Source: FEN-1297 sp964498065 (lineage in GTDB: Bacteria; Bacteroidota; Ignavibacteria; Ignavibacteriales; Ignavibacteriaceae). From it: a DNA stretch of 19,950 nt. Made by a program: the position numbers and the translations under genes. The stretch lies in NCBI GenBank assembly GCA_964498065.1, contig CAZCFZ010000068.1, positions 1-19,950 on the forward strand, read 5' to 3'. The stretch's first letter is position 1, and every line of letters begins with the position of its first letter. The notes under the pieces were generated by a model, which searched no databases, was not told the DNA's origin, and saw nothing but the letters and a program-made list of their open reading frames with translations. Shown one piece after another: positions 1 through 7,808 of this stretch.

Positions 1-2983
1 TTGAATCGGCTTGAATCATTAAATCCGGTGAAGCTTTCATAGTATTTAATAATGATGACTTTATATAAGATATACGTTTTGATAAATCTCTGGCAGCATT
101 TACTGAACCTAAAACTGCACCGCTAAGTAAAGAGACTTTCTTCTGAAACTGTACTAATGCTGTTCTATTCTCCGCCGGCAGACTTGTAAAGCCCAGTACT
201 TCTGCTTTGAAAGATTCCGGTCCGGCAATTTGAGTTAATAAACCGTCAACATTTTTATACATTATTACTTTATATGTGCCAGGCATTGCCAGCATACCGC
301 TTTGTAATTGATCTGACTCCCCTTCACTTCGGAACTGTTTTAGAGTTGCAGGATCCGGAGAAGGATATTTTAAGTTCCATGTAATTCGGTGAATACCTGA
401 AACAGCTTTAGTCTTTAATTCTCTAATTTCATATCCATTTTCATCGTAGATTTTAAAAAGTAAATACGGAGCCGGCTCTAAATCTTCAGCTGTTAATTCA
501 GCATTACTCGGAAAAGGTACCGGCTTTCCTTCCTTCTCAAGTTTTTTATCTTTTTCACGCCGCAGTTCTTTTTTTGTTTTTATAGTCGATTTAAGATAAT
601 AAGTGAAAGTTGCGCCAAATGGTGGGTTTGGTGCCGTAAAATAGGATTCACCTTGAGAAGCTTTTCCGACATCCCCTAAAGGCTGAGAAGGAATATACAT
701 TAAAGCATCTTTGACTGGAAATAGCACTGCATCTTTTTTTAGATTTTCATTACCTGCATGTCTTAAAGGAGAATAATTATCAAGAATGTAAAATCCTCTG
801 CCGAATGTAGCCAAGACCAAATCGTTTTCTCTTTTTTGAATTGCTATATCCATTACAGCGATTGTCGGCAAACCGCCTTTCAACTGGATCCATTTTTTAC
901 CGCCGTCATTTGAAAAGAAGACACCGAACTCTGTTCCGGCAAATAAAAGATTAGGATCTTCAAAATCTTCGGTAATTACATGAACATATCCGTTTTCAGG
1001 CAGATTGCCGCTAATTGATTTCCACGTTTTACCCGCATCAGTACTTTTTAATATATATGGTTTAAAGTCACCGCGTTTATGATTATCAAAAGACGCATAA
1101 ACAGTTTTCGCATCAAAGTGGGAAGCAGTAATATAACTTACATACGAGGTATCCGGAACACCGGGAAAACTTTCTATTCTTTTCCATGACTTTCCGTCAT
1201 TTTCGGTTACGTTAATTAATCCGTCGTCGGTACCTGCATAAAGCAGCCCTTTTTTAACAGGTGATTCGGCCAATGAAACAATATTCCCGTAAAACGATGT
1301 TGATGCATTTTTCTCAACAGCTTCAACGCCCCAAATTCTTCCCATAACATGAAGTTTATTTCTATCCAACTGTCGGGTTAAATCTCCGCTGATTTCTGTC
1401 CATGAATTTCCCATATCGGTACTTTTAAATAATTTGTTCGCAGCAAAGTATATAGTTGTGTGGGAATATGGACTTATAATGAGAGGAGAATCCCAATTCC
1501 ATCGTAATGGTAATTCATCTTTTCCAGGCTGCGGTTGAATGCCCATAATTTCTCCGCTCTTTCTATCATATCTGACTAAACCTCCATACTGGGACTCTGC
1601 ATAAACTATATTTGGATTTTTAGGATCAACTCTGGAAACAAACCCGTCACCCCCGCTGGTTACAAACCAATCAGAGTTTACAATTCCCGATGCACTTGTT
1701 GTTTGCGAAGGCCCTCCTACACTGTTATTATCCTGCGTTCCTCCATAGACATAAAAGAAAGGCAATGAATTATCAACCGTAACATTATAAAATTGTGTAA
1801 TGGGAAGATTACTTTTAAAATCCCAATTTTTGCCTCTGTCATAACTTTCGTAAACGCCGCCGTCGCATCCAACCAGGTAGTAATTTGTATTTTTAGGATT
1901 TATCCACATTGCATGGTTATCAACATGTTTATGTTTTTCTCCAAGTAAATGAAAAGTTTTACCTCCATCATCAGTAACATGAAGAAAAGTATCCATCGCA
2001 TAAACACGATCAACATCTTTCGGATCGCAGACAAGTTCATTATAATACTGCGGACTTGTAGTCATATAATTGCTTCGTTTTTCCCAGGAGGCGCCCCTAT
2101 CAGTCGATCTGAATACACCTCCCTTGCCTTCTGCAGCTTCAATAATTGCATAAATAACATCCGGATCAACCGGTGAGATTGCTAATCCTATTCTTCCCAT
2201 ATCAACAGTAGGTAAACCGTTTTTTAATTTCTCCCAAGTATTTCCCGCATCCGTTGATTTATAAATTGCCGATTCAGGACCTCCGTCAATTAACGTATAT
2301 GTGTGTCTTTCCCGCTGATAGGAAGAAGCATATAATACATTATGATCTCTCGGATCCATCACAACATCATTTACTCCTGTGTATTTACTAATAGTTAAAA
2401 CCGCTTTCCATGTTTTTCCGCCGTCAGTGGTTTTGTAGAGACCTCTATCGCCGCCAGGATTCCATAACGGACCTTGTGCAGCAACGTAAACAACGTTTGA
2501 ATTTTTTGGATCGATTAGAATTTTACCTATATGCTGCGAGGATTTTAATCCCATATTCTTCCAGTTTTTTCCCCCGTCATTCGATTTATAAATCCCATCT
2601 CCGTACGAAACACTCCGTTGGCTGTTATTTTCACCCGTACCAACCCAAATTACAAAATGATTATTCGGATCCATTGCAATACATCCGATTGAAAAAGAAC
2701 CTTCTTTATCAAAAATAGGTTCCCAGGAAGTTCCATCATTAACTGTTTTCCAAACTCCACCTGAAGCTGTTGCAACATAATATTCGCTTGGATCATCCGG
2801 ATTGACAGCAAAATCCGAAATTCTTCCGGAAGTTACCGCTGGTCCGATACTCCTAAATTTTAGTCCATTGAAGATTGACGATACTGAATCACTTTTTTTG
2901 TTTTCATTTTTTTTGTTTTCAGCTTTGACATTTAATAATAGAATTGAAACAAAAACTATTAGAGAGTAGGAAAAAGTTTTCAT
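1..2983 (-). CDS. Secreted Asp-box (VPS10/sortilin-like) beta-propeller protein, C-terminus beyond window
   Basis: The frame is open from an ATG at 2981-2983 to the left edge, about 994 codons, with no stop seen, so the C-terminus is missing. An N-terminal signal peptide (MKTFSYSLIVFVSILLLNVKA) is followed by a Lys/Asn-rich linker. Then comes a long series of Asp-box motifs of the S/T-x-D-x-G-x-x-W type, for example KSNDGGKNW, KTTDGGKTW, KSTDAGNTW, RSTDRGASW, KSTDMGNSW and FSNDGGKKW. I count about eleven, spread over roughly residues 60-720. This repeat pattern marks sortilin/VPS10-like and BNR glycosidase-like propellers, often annotated 'glycosyl hydrolase' in Bacteroidota without proven activity. 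Beyond the propeller is a Lys/Glu-rich stretch (KKELRREKDKKLEKEGK) and a beta-sandwich-like part (GIHRITWNLKYP). The protein is likely periplasmic, surface-bound or exported. Substrate is unknown. No near neighbour appears co-transcribed: 256 nt separate its start from the end of the next gene. Confidence 0.9.
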   Translation of the reverse strand, partial: MKTFSYSLIVFVSILLLNVKAENKKNENKKSDSVSSIFNGLKFRSIGPAVTSGRISDFAVNPDDPSEYYVATASGGVWKTVNDGTSWEPIFDKEGSFSIGCIAMDPNNHFVIWVGTGENNSQRSVSYGDGIYKSNDGGKNWKNMGLKSSQHIGKILIDPKNSNVVYVAAQGPLWNPGGDRGLYKTTDGGKTWKAVLTISKYTGVNDVVMDPRDHNVLYASSYQRERHTYTLIDGGPESAIYKSTDAGNTWEKLKNGLPTVDMGRIGLAISPVDPDVIYAIIEAAEGKGGVFRSTDRGASWEKRSNYMTTSPQYYNELVCDPKDVDRVYAMDTFLHVTDDGGKTFHLLGEKHKHVDNHAMWINPKNTNYYLVGCDGGVYESYDRGKNWDFKSNLPITQFYNVTVDNSLPFFYVYGGTQDNNSVGGPSQTTSASGIVNSDWFVTSGGDGFVSRVDPKNPNIVYAESQYGGLVRYDRKSGEIMGIQPQPGKDELPLRWNWDSPLIISPYSHTTIYFAANKLFKSTDMGNSWTEISGDLTRQLDRNKLHVMGRIWGVEAVEKNASTSFYGNIVSLAESPVKKGLLYAGTDDGLINVTENDGKSWKRIESFPGVPDTSYVSYITASHFDAKTVYASFDNHKRGDFKPYILKSTDAGKTWKSISGNLPENGYVHVITEDFEDPNLLFAGTEFGVFFSNDGGKKWIQLKGGLPTIAVMDIAIQKRENDLVLATFGRGFYILDNYSPLRHAGNENLKKDAVLFPVKDALMYIPSQPLGDVGKASQGESYFTAPNPPFGATFTYYLKSTIKTKKELRREKDKKLEKEGKPVPFPSNAELTAEDLEPAPYLLFKIYDENGYEIRELKTKAVSGIHRITWNLKYPSPDPATLKQFRSEGESDQLQSGMLAMPGTYKVIMYKNVDGLLTQIAGPESFKAEVLGFTSLPAENRTALVQFQKKVSLLSGAVLGSVNAARDLSKRISYIKSSLLNTMKASPDLMIQADS

Positions 2984-3195
2984 TGGTCTGCCTAATTTTT
3001 AAAATAATTAATTAGTCAAAAATAAATAGAATTTGCAAAAAGACTTGTGCCGTTGAGTATCAAATATCGGGATAAACATAATCTTGATTAAATCGCACAT
3101 TATAAGAATGTATTAAAAATTTATGATGAGTCCAATTGGATTTAATGAAAGTTAATAATAATTAAAATTATTACTAAATAAATTGATAGAAAAAT

Positions 3196-3211
3196 TATAA
3201 TCGGGATTATA
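3196..3211 (-). terminator. Weak AT-rich hairpin after the ABC/DUF4340 operon
   Basis: Read on the minus strand, TATAAT-CCCG-ATTATA forms a six-pair stem with a CCCG loop, followed by ATTTTTCT. It lies 29 nt past the stop of the DUF4340 gene, the right place for a factor-independent terminator. The stem is all A-T pairs and therefore weak, so this is only a possible terminator. Confidence 0.3.
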
Positions 3212-3239
3212 TTTCCTTATTATTAACGAGATAAATATA

Positions 3240-4202
3240 TTAAGATTTTTTCCGTCTAATCGATTTTTTGCTTTTGAAGAAATGTTTTTTACCAACAAAC
3301 AACCGTTTCCAGAAATTATTTTTCTTACCGTCAAAATAAGTATCGGGATATTGGGTCGAATTTACTGCCATTCTTGATGAATCGGCAAATGCGGCAACAG
3401 TAATTCCTCCTAATGAGGAAGATTGTATTGTTAAAGTGTACTTTGCTTTTCTTAAAAGTGATTCCGGGGGATCATCAATAAAATTAGGATCCGTAAGGTT
3501 CGATATCGTATTTAAATAATTTGCTGCATTTGATGAATCAACTCTTTGACCTCCTATTTCCCAATGATTTTTTAATTTAGTCAGAACAAATGAGCTGTCA
3601 CCGGGATATGAAAATGATAGTTTATTCCAATTATTTAGATTATCATAAATCACGTGATCATCTCTAAAATAATCGGCATTGTGGTTGAATTCAAAATTCA
3701 TAAATCCTAAAACTTCATAAACATTATCATCACCGCCGACCCTAACATATGTCATCATATTATTCGGCCGGTGATATGTAAACTTTCCGATAGTGATATC
3801 GGCAGTATTATTGCTTCCTTGATATACTTCTACTCTTGTCCCGGATGTATCTACCTGAAACTCTTTCCATTTATCTTTACTCTGGGCAGCAACACCTACC
3901 GGTTGAAATAGTAAAAGCTGACTTAATAATTGATTTATTTTTGATTTCGGAATCTCAACATCTTTTCCATCGGTTAATTTAACTTTCCAATAATTTCCTT
4001 CTTTAAAAATGTGGATTTCCTTATGATGTGTTGCTTTTGGATAAATATTAATAGATGTAACTTTAGCAGTATCAATACTAACAAGGGTGTTACGGAAAGA
4101 TCTTTCACCATGGCTTGAATCATATATTATAAAAATTGCAACTACAGCCAGCAATACAACAAATATAAGGATAAGAGTTTTAGTGGAAAGCTTATTAATC
4201 AT
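3240..4202 (-). CDS. DUF4340 domain protein, membrane-anchored, last gene of Gld-like ABC operon
   Basis: 320 residues. One N-terminal membrane segment (about residues 9-26, LILIFVVLLAVVAIFIIY) precedes a long soluble part that should face the periplasm. The pattern of short beta-rich modules (for example 'WKVKLTDGKDVEIPKSKINQLLSQL' followed by 'FQVDTSGTRVEVYQGS') fits the DUF4340 family. That family is typically encoded next to GldG/ABC-transporter auxiliary genes, as here. Its start overlaps the stop of the GldG-like gene by 8 nt (shared ATGATTAA), so the two are probably translationally coupled and act in one complex. The last 28 or so residues are strongly basic (KKNNFWKRLFVGKKHFF, then KSKKSIRRKKS). 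The molecular function of the family is unknown. Confidence 0.88.
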   Translation of the reverse strand: MINKLSTKTLILIFVVLLAVVAIFIIYDSSHGERSFRNTLVSIDTAKVTSINIYPKATHHKEIHIFKEGNYWKVKLTDGKDVEIPKSKINQLLSQLLLFQPVGVAAQSKDKWKEFQVDTSGTRVEVYQGSNNTADITIGKFTYHRPNNMMTYVRVGGDDNVYEVLGFMNFEFNHNADYFRDDHVIYDNLNNWNKLSFSYPGDSSFVLTKLKNHWEIGGQRVDSSNAANYLNTISNLTDPNFIDDPPESLLRKAKYTLTIQSSSLGGITVAAFADSSRMAVNSTQYPDTYFDGKKNNFWKRLFVGKKHFFKSKKSIRRKKS

Positions 4203-5718
4203 AGGTTTCGTTCATCCATTTATTTCTGAGTTTTCTTCTGTGTTGATAACGGAAAAATCCGTAAAGAATAATTATGAGGATAGGTAAAAGGAAATTCAAA
4301 TATTTTACTAATGCTTTGGTGCCGCTTGAAAGATCTGCTTTTAAAGGCCTTGAGGTAATACCTTTGGTTCGTAAAGCAATTAAACCCGTATCGTCTGAAA
4401 GCCAATCAATAGAGTTAGCCATTAGGTTGATATTATCTGCTTCAAGTCTCTGAGAATTTTGTCCTGACCCGTTAGTCGCAAAATCACCGTCGCCAAAAAT
4501 TACCATTTTAGAATATGAATTGCCTGCAATTTTTCCATATACTGCAACGGCTACCGGTAAGGATGATACGGGGAAATCACTTTTCGTCCAATTCTGTGTT
4601 ACGTTAAAGTATACCGGCGGTTTTTGTATCCCGGTATTTTTTGAGGTAGTTGCCAATGTTACAATATGAATTAAACTGTCTTTATTGGAATACTTTATTG
4701 GGCTGCAGAATGGCATTAAAACCGATTCTATCCCTTTTGTAATAGGGTGATCTGCAAAGTTTGTAATTACAGGCAAGTATGGAAATCTGACCGGTGTATT
4801 CATTACAAACATACCCTGCTGTTGTCTTACCATAATATTTCCGCAATTAGCATCAATAACGAATCCGTCTTCAACATCTATACCTTTGTTTTTTAACCAC
4901 ATTCCCAGACCTGTAAAAAGACTGGAGCCTCTTGCATTCTGCAGGTTTCCTTTTACTCTATTCAATGCAATAAGTATTCTGCCGCCTTTGGAGAGGTAGT
5001 CGTTTAACTGTTGAATATCATTTGGTTTTATCGTATCTGACGGAGCAATTATTATCAATGTTTTATATGTTAAGGGAATTCCCGTGGTATCATTAAATTT
5101 AAAGGTATGAATATTATAAAGTATGGATAATTGTTCTTCTAACTGTCTCATCTCAGATAAGGACGGTTCACCGTTTCCCTGAAGAAATGCAATATTGGTT
5201 TTATGTTTTAGCGATAATTTTTTAATTGTTGAAGATAAAGCATACTCCATGGCGGTTCCGGGCTGTATAAACGGGATCTTGTCTGTCTTACCTTCATATT
5301 GTAAGGTCGCACCCATATACGCCCTTTGCTGCTTCATCTGGTCCCTTTCACGTACATTTATCATTACCGGCTGAATACCGGCTTCCTGAGCTTTAATTTC
5401 CGTTTCCCTGTCTTTGTTCGGATTAACAAATTGATAAACGACCTTTCCGCCCGAGGCATTGCTGTATTCAACAAGCATATCTTTAAAATCATTTTTAACT
5501 TGAGCAATATTCGGAGGCAGATTTTCCGAGAAATATGCCGTTACGGTAACCGGACCCGTTAAGTCATTCAGAATATTTTTTGTAGCCTGGCTCAATGTAA
5601 ATTCATGATCTTGAGTGAAGTCCAATCTTACAAAAAATCTGTCTGCTACTATATTCACTAAAACCAGGATTCCGAAAATTAATGCAAGTGATGTTAAAAC
5701 TTTTTTCTTTGTCAACAT
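4195..5718 (-). CDS. gldG: GldG-like ABC transporter auxiliary/substrate-binding-type protein
   Basis: 507 residues. A membrane segment near the N-terminus (about 10-26) is followed by a large extracytoplasmic region and a second membrane segment near the C-terminus (about 471-490, NFLLPILIIILYGFFRYQ), ending in a short basic cytoplasmic tail. This is the architecture of the GldG/ABC_transp_aux family. Supporting motifs include the opening 'RLDFTQDHEFTLSQATKNIL', the 'VTAYFSENLPPN' strand, 'FLQGNGEPSL' and 'GDGDFATN' near the end. In Flavobacterium, GldG works with GldA and GldF in gliding and T9SS-linked physiology, with an uncertain transported substrate. Here it sits between the permease (5-nt gap) and DUF4340 (8-nt overlap). 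The symbol reflects family membership; gliding itself cannot be inferred from this window. Confidence 0.88.
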   Translation of the reverse strand: MLTKKKVLTSLALIFGILVLVNIVADRFFVRLDFTQDHEFTLSQATKNILNDLTGPVTVTAYFSENLPPNIAQVKNDFKDMLVEYSNASGGKVVYQFVNPNKDRETEIKAQEAGIQPVMINVRERDQMKQQRAYMGATLQYEGKTDKIPFIQPGTAMEYALSSTIKKLSLKHKTNIAFLQGNGEPSLSEMRQLEEQLSILYNIHTFKFNDTTGIPLTYKTLIIIAPSDTIKPNDIQQLNDYLSKGGRILIALNRVKGNLQNARGSSLFTGLGMWLKNKGIDVEDGFVIDANCGNIMVRQQQGMFVMNTPVRFPYLPVITNFADHPITKGIESVLMPFCSPIKYSNKDSLIHIVTLATTSKNTGIQKPPVYFNVTQNWTKSDFPVSSLPVAVAVYGKIAGNSYSKMVIFGDGDFATNGSGQNSQRLEADNINLMANSIDWLSDDTGLIALRTKGITSRPLKADLSSGTKALVKYLNFLLPILIIILYGFFRYQHRRKLRNKWMNETYD

Positions 5719-5723
5719 AATGT

Positions 5724-6449
5724 TTATTCTGCTAAGTTTCTTTTAGAAAGTGATGATTCGGCCAAAATTAATCCGAAGATTGAGATACTTAAAAAGAAGA
5801 TTACATCTTTCGAATCAACTACTCCTCTTGATATAGATTCAAAGTGAGTTGAAAGGCTTAAGTAACTAAAAACCTCTCCGGTCAACCCGGTAAAGTTGCT
5901 CGACAATACATTGAAGATAATCAAGAAAAACACACCTATGAACAGCGACAATAAAAAAGCGACTATCTGGTTGTTTGTAACGCTGCTGGCGAACAGTCCT
6001 ATACTAATATAAGCTGTGCTCATTAAAAGAAGGCCGAGATAACCGCACCAAACCGCGCCGTGGTCTATAGGTCCTAATGCCCAAACACTGAAGTAATACG
6101 GGAGTGTTAACAGAAGTGCAATTCCAATCAGCATCAGGCACGCGAGAAATTTTCCCCAAATTACCTGCCAGTCAGTTACCGCCTTGGTAAGCAAAAGCTC
6201 AATAGTACCGGATTTATTTTCTTCAGCAATCATGCGCATAGTAAGGGCAGGTGTAAAGAAGAACAATGTCCAGTATGCAACAGAAAAGAAGGGCTGAAGA
6301 GTGGCTTGCCCGATAAAGAAAATATCCGAACCGAAAAGCCAGGTAAAAAAACCGCTGAGTCCGAGAAACACTACAATTAAAATATAAGCGGTTAGTGAGT
6401 CAAAAAAAGATCTTAATTCTCGAACTGCTATTATCCAAATTTTTTTCAT
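5724..6449 (-). CDS. gldF: GldF-like ABC-2 type transporter permease
   Basis: 241 residues, about six hydrophobic helices, no signal peptide. The start 'MKKIWIIAVRELRSFFDSLTAYI' and the segment 'RMIAEENKSGTIELLLTKAVTDWQVIWGKFLACL' are hallmarks of ABC-2 permeases of the GldF/NosY type; the E-x-x-x-G-T-I-E-L-L element is thought to be the coupling helix that contacts the ATPase. It follows the ATPase gene after 4 nt and precedes the GldG-like gene by 5 nt, so the three should form one inner-membrane transporter. Export or import direction and substrate cannot be read from the sequence. Confidence 0.9.
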   Translation of the reverse strand: MKKIWIIAVRELRSFFDSLTAYILIVVFLGLSGFFTWLFGSDIFFIGQATLQPFFSVAYWTLFFFTPALTMRMIAEENKSGTIELLLTKAVTDWQVIWGKFLACLMLIGIALLLTLPYYFSVWALGPIDHGAVWCGYLGLLLMSTAYISIGLFASSVTNNQIVAFLLSLFIGVFFLIIFNVLSSNFTGLTGEVFSYLSLSTHFESISRGVVDSKDVIFFLSISIFGLILAESSLSKRNLAE

Positions 6450-6453
6450 TTTA

Positions 6454-7386
6454 TTAGTCGGTTGTTAATTCTCTGAATATATCTTCAAGTTTAGTTTCTA
6501 TGGGTGTCATTTCGGTTAATACCCATTTCTGCTGTACACAAAGATTAAATAATGCTCTGCGCGAAGAAGCGCCTTCCTTACTTTGTATTATATATGAATC
6601 GTTTGTGTTTGCAACGGGATCAACCAAATTAACCGATTCTAAGGATTGTAAAGAAGAAATTACATTATCCCTATTGTTAGAGTCGGCAATCTGAATCCTG
6701 AGTACTTCATTTCCCTGAGCCTGCTTTCTTAATGTTTCAGGCGTACCATCTGCAACTATCTTACCTTTATTAATAATTAATATCCTGTCGCAGGTTGCTT
6801 CAACTTCCGGTAAAATATGAGTACTGAGAATTACAGTTTTTTCTTTCCCCAAGTGCCTTATTAATTTTCTAATCTCTATTATTTGATTGGGATCTAATCC
6901 GGTAGTGGGCTCATCTAAAATTAAAATTTCCGGGTCATGTATCATCGCCTGGGCTAATCCCACTCTTTGCCTGTAACCTTTGGACAGTTCTCCGATCTTT
7001 TTATGTTTCTCTGCGTTTAATCCGCATACATGAACCATTTCCTCAATTTTATTTTGAATTTGACTTTTATCGATACCTTGCAGTTCGCCGACAAAGTCAA
7101 GATATTCCATGACAGGCATATCATAATAAAGCGGATTATTTTCAGGTAAGTATCCTATTTTTTTCTTAATTTCTTCCGGGTTATTATGAATAGAGAAATT
7201 ATTTACTTTTACGTCACCACCGGAAGGGGCCATAAAACATGTCACAATCTTCATTGTAGTTGTTTTTCCGGCTCCGTTAGGACCTAAGAAACCTAATATT
7301 TCACCTGTGTTAACCTGGAAAGATATATCGTCTACAGCTTTTTGGGGGCCGTATTGTTTGGTAAGGTTTTCAACAAGAATGCTCAT
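6454..7386 (-). CDS. gldA: GldA-like ABC transporter ATP-binding protein
   Basis: 310 residues, the first gene of the four-gene operon. All nucleotide-binding motifs are present: Walker A GPNGAGKT at about 35-42, signature LSKGYRQR at 134-141, Walker B ILILDEP at 154-160, D-loop GLDP and switch histidine in STHIL at about 190. The Q-loop position reads YLPENNPLY, with Pro-Glu where other families have Gln, as is common in GldA/DrrA/CcmA-type ATPases. The roughly 85 C-terminal residues form the extra domain typical of ATPases that serve ABC-2 permeases. ATG at 7384-7386 has no Shine-Dalgarno sequence upstream, usual for Bacteroidota-type genes. The symbol denotes the family; the cellular role in this organism is not shown. 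Confidence 0.92.
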   Translation of the reverse strand: MSILVENLTKQYGPQKAVDDISFQVNTGEILGFLGPNGAGKTTTMKIVTCFMAPSGGDVKVNNFSIHNNPEEIKKKIGYLPENNPLYYDMPVMEYLDFVGELQGIDKSQIQNKIEEMVHVCGLNAEKHKKIGELSKGYRQRVGLAQAMIHDPEILILDEPTTGLDPNQIIEIRKLIRHLGKEKTVILSTHILPEVEATCDRILIINKGKIVADGTPETLRKQAQGNEVLRIQIADSNNRDNVISSLQSLESVNLVDPVANTNDSYIIQSKEGASSRRALFNLCVQQKWVLTEMTPIETKLEDIFRELTTD

Positions 7387-7808
7387 ATATTTTACAAGAG
7401 GCTATATTTATAAATAATTATTTCGAAAATAATAATTATGCTAACACTGCTATGTGATAGAAAATATATTTTGATTAATAGAATATTTTTAGACGAAATG
7501 ATTTTTAAAAAGTTCCGTAAAGTAAAATATATTCTTATCAATTTAACATTTCACAGTATCCAGATTTAATTTATTATTATAATGAGTGAAGTTAATTATG
7601 ATAATTATGAAAATATTCCTCTACTCAGATCGGGATAATAGGATTAAAAAAATAATTTTGTAAATTAGGATACTGCTAACATTTCAAATTTTATTTATTC
7701 TAAAAAACACATTTTCTTTAGTTGTTGTAATAAAAAAATTCCAATGATAAAATTGGTTTTATAATATTCACAAAATTATTTTATAAAAAGGGTTAAAAGT
7801 ATTCTCCT
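7387..7808. other. Divergent intergenic region, 422 nt, AT-rich
   Basis: This region lies between the start of the GldA-like operon (minus) and the start of the APC permease (plus), so it must hold both promoters. It is very A/T-rich. I see no gene, tRNA or strong hairpin. Small imperfect dyads are present: one around TTTCGAAA at about 7412-7438, and CCAAT-gataaa-ATTGG at 7741-7756. TATAAT occurs at 7760-7765, 43 nt before the permease ATG, without a convincing -35 element. A Shine-Dalgarno sequence is absent before either start. Confidence 0.6.

Noticed and set aside
1949..2718. Plus-strand open frames of 75 and 102 codons inside the Asp-box gene
   Set aside because: They are antisense shadows of the long repeat-bearing frame and show no protein-like pattern.
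3017..3024. TATTTTTG on the minus strand upstream of the Asp-box gene, matching the Bacteroidota -7 consensus TAnnTTTG
   Set aside because: No TTTG -33 element at a suitable distance, and such matches arise easily in T-rich DNA.
3156..3173. TAATAATT-AA-AATTATTA dyad, and TCCAATTGGA palindrome at 3131-3140
   Set aside because: Pure A/T dyads of this length are common in such DNA, and the short palindrome has no partner sites nearby except a loose CCAAT...ATTGG at 7741.
7582..7638. 18-codon open frame (MSEVNYDNYENIPLLRSG) in the divergent intergenic region
   Set aside because: No ribosome-binding sequence, very short, no recognisable family. Could be a remnant of a gene's 5' end but nothing supports it.
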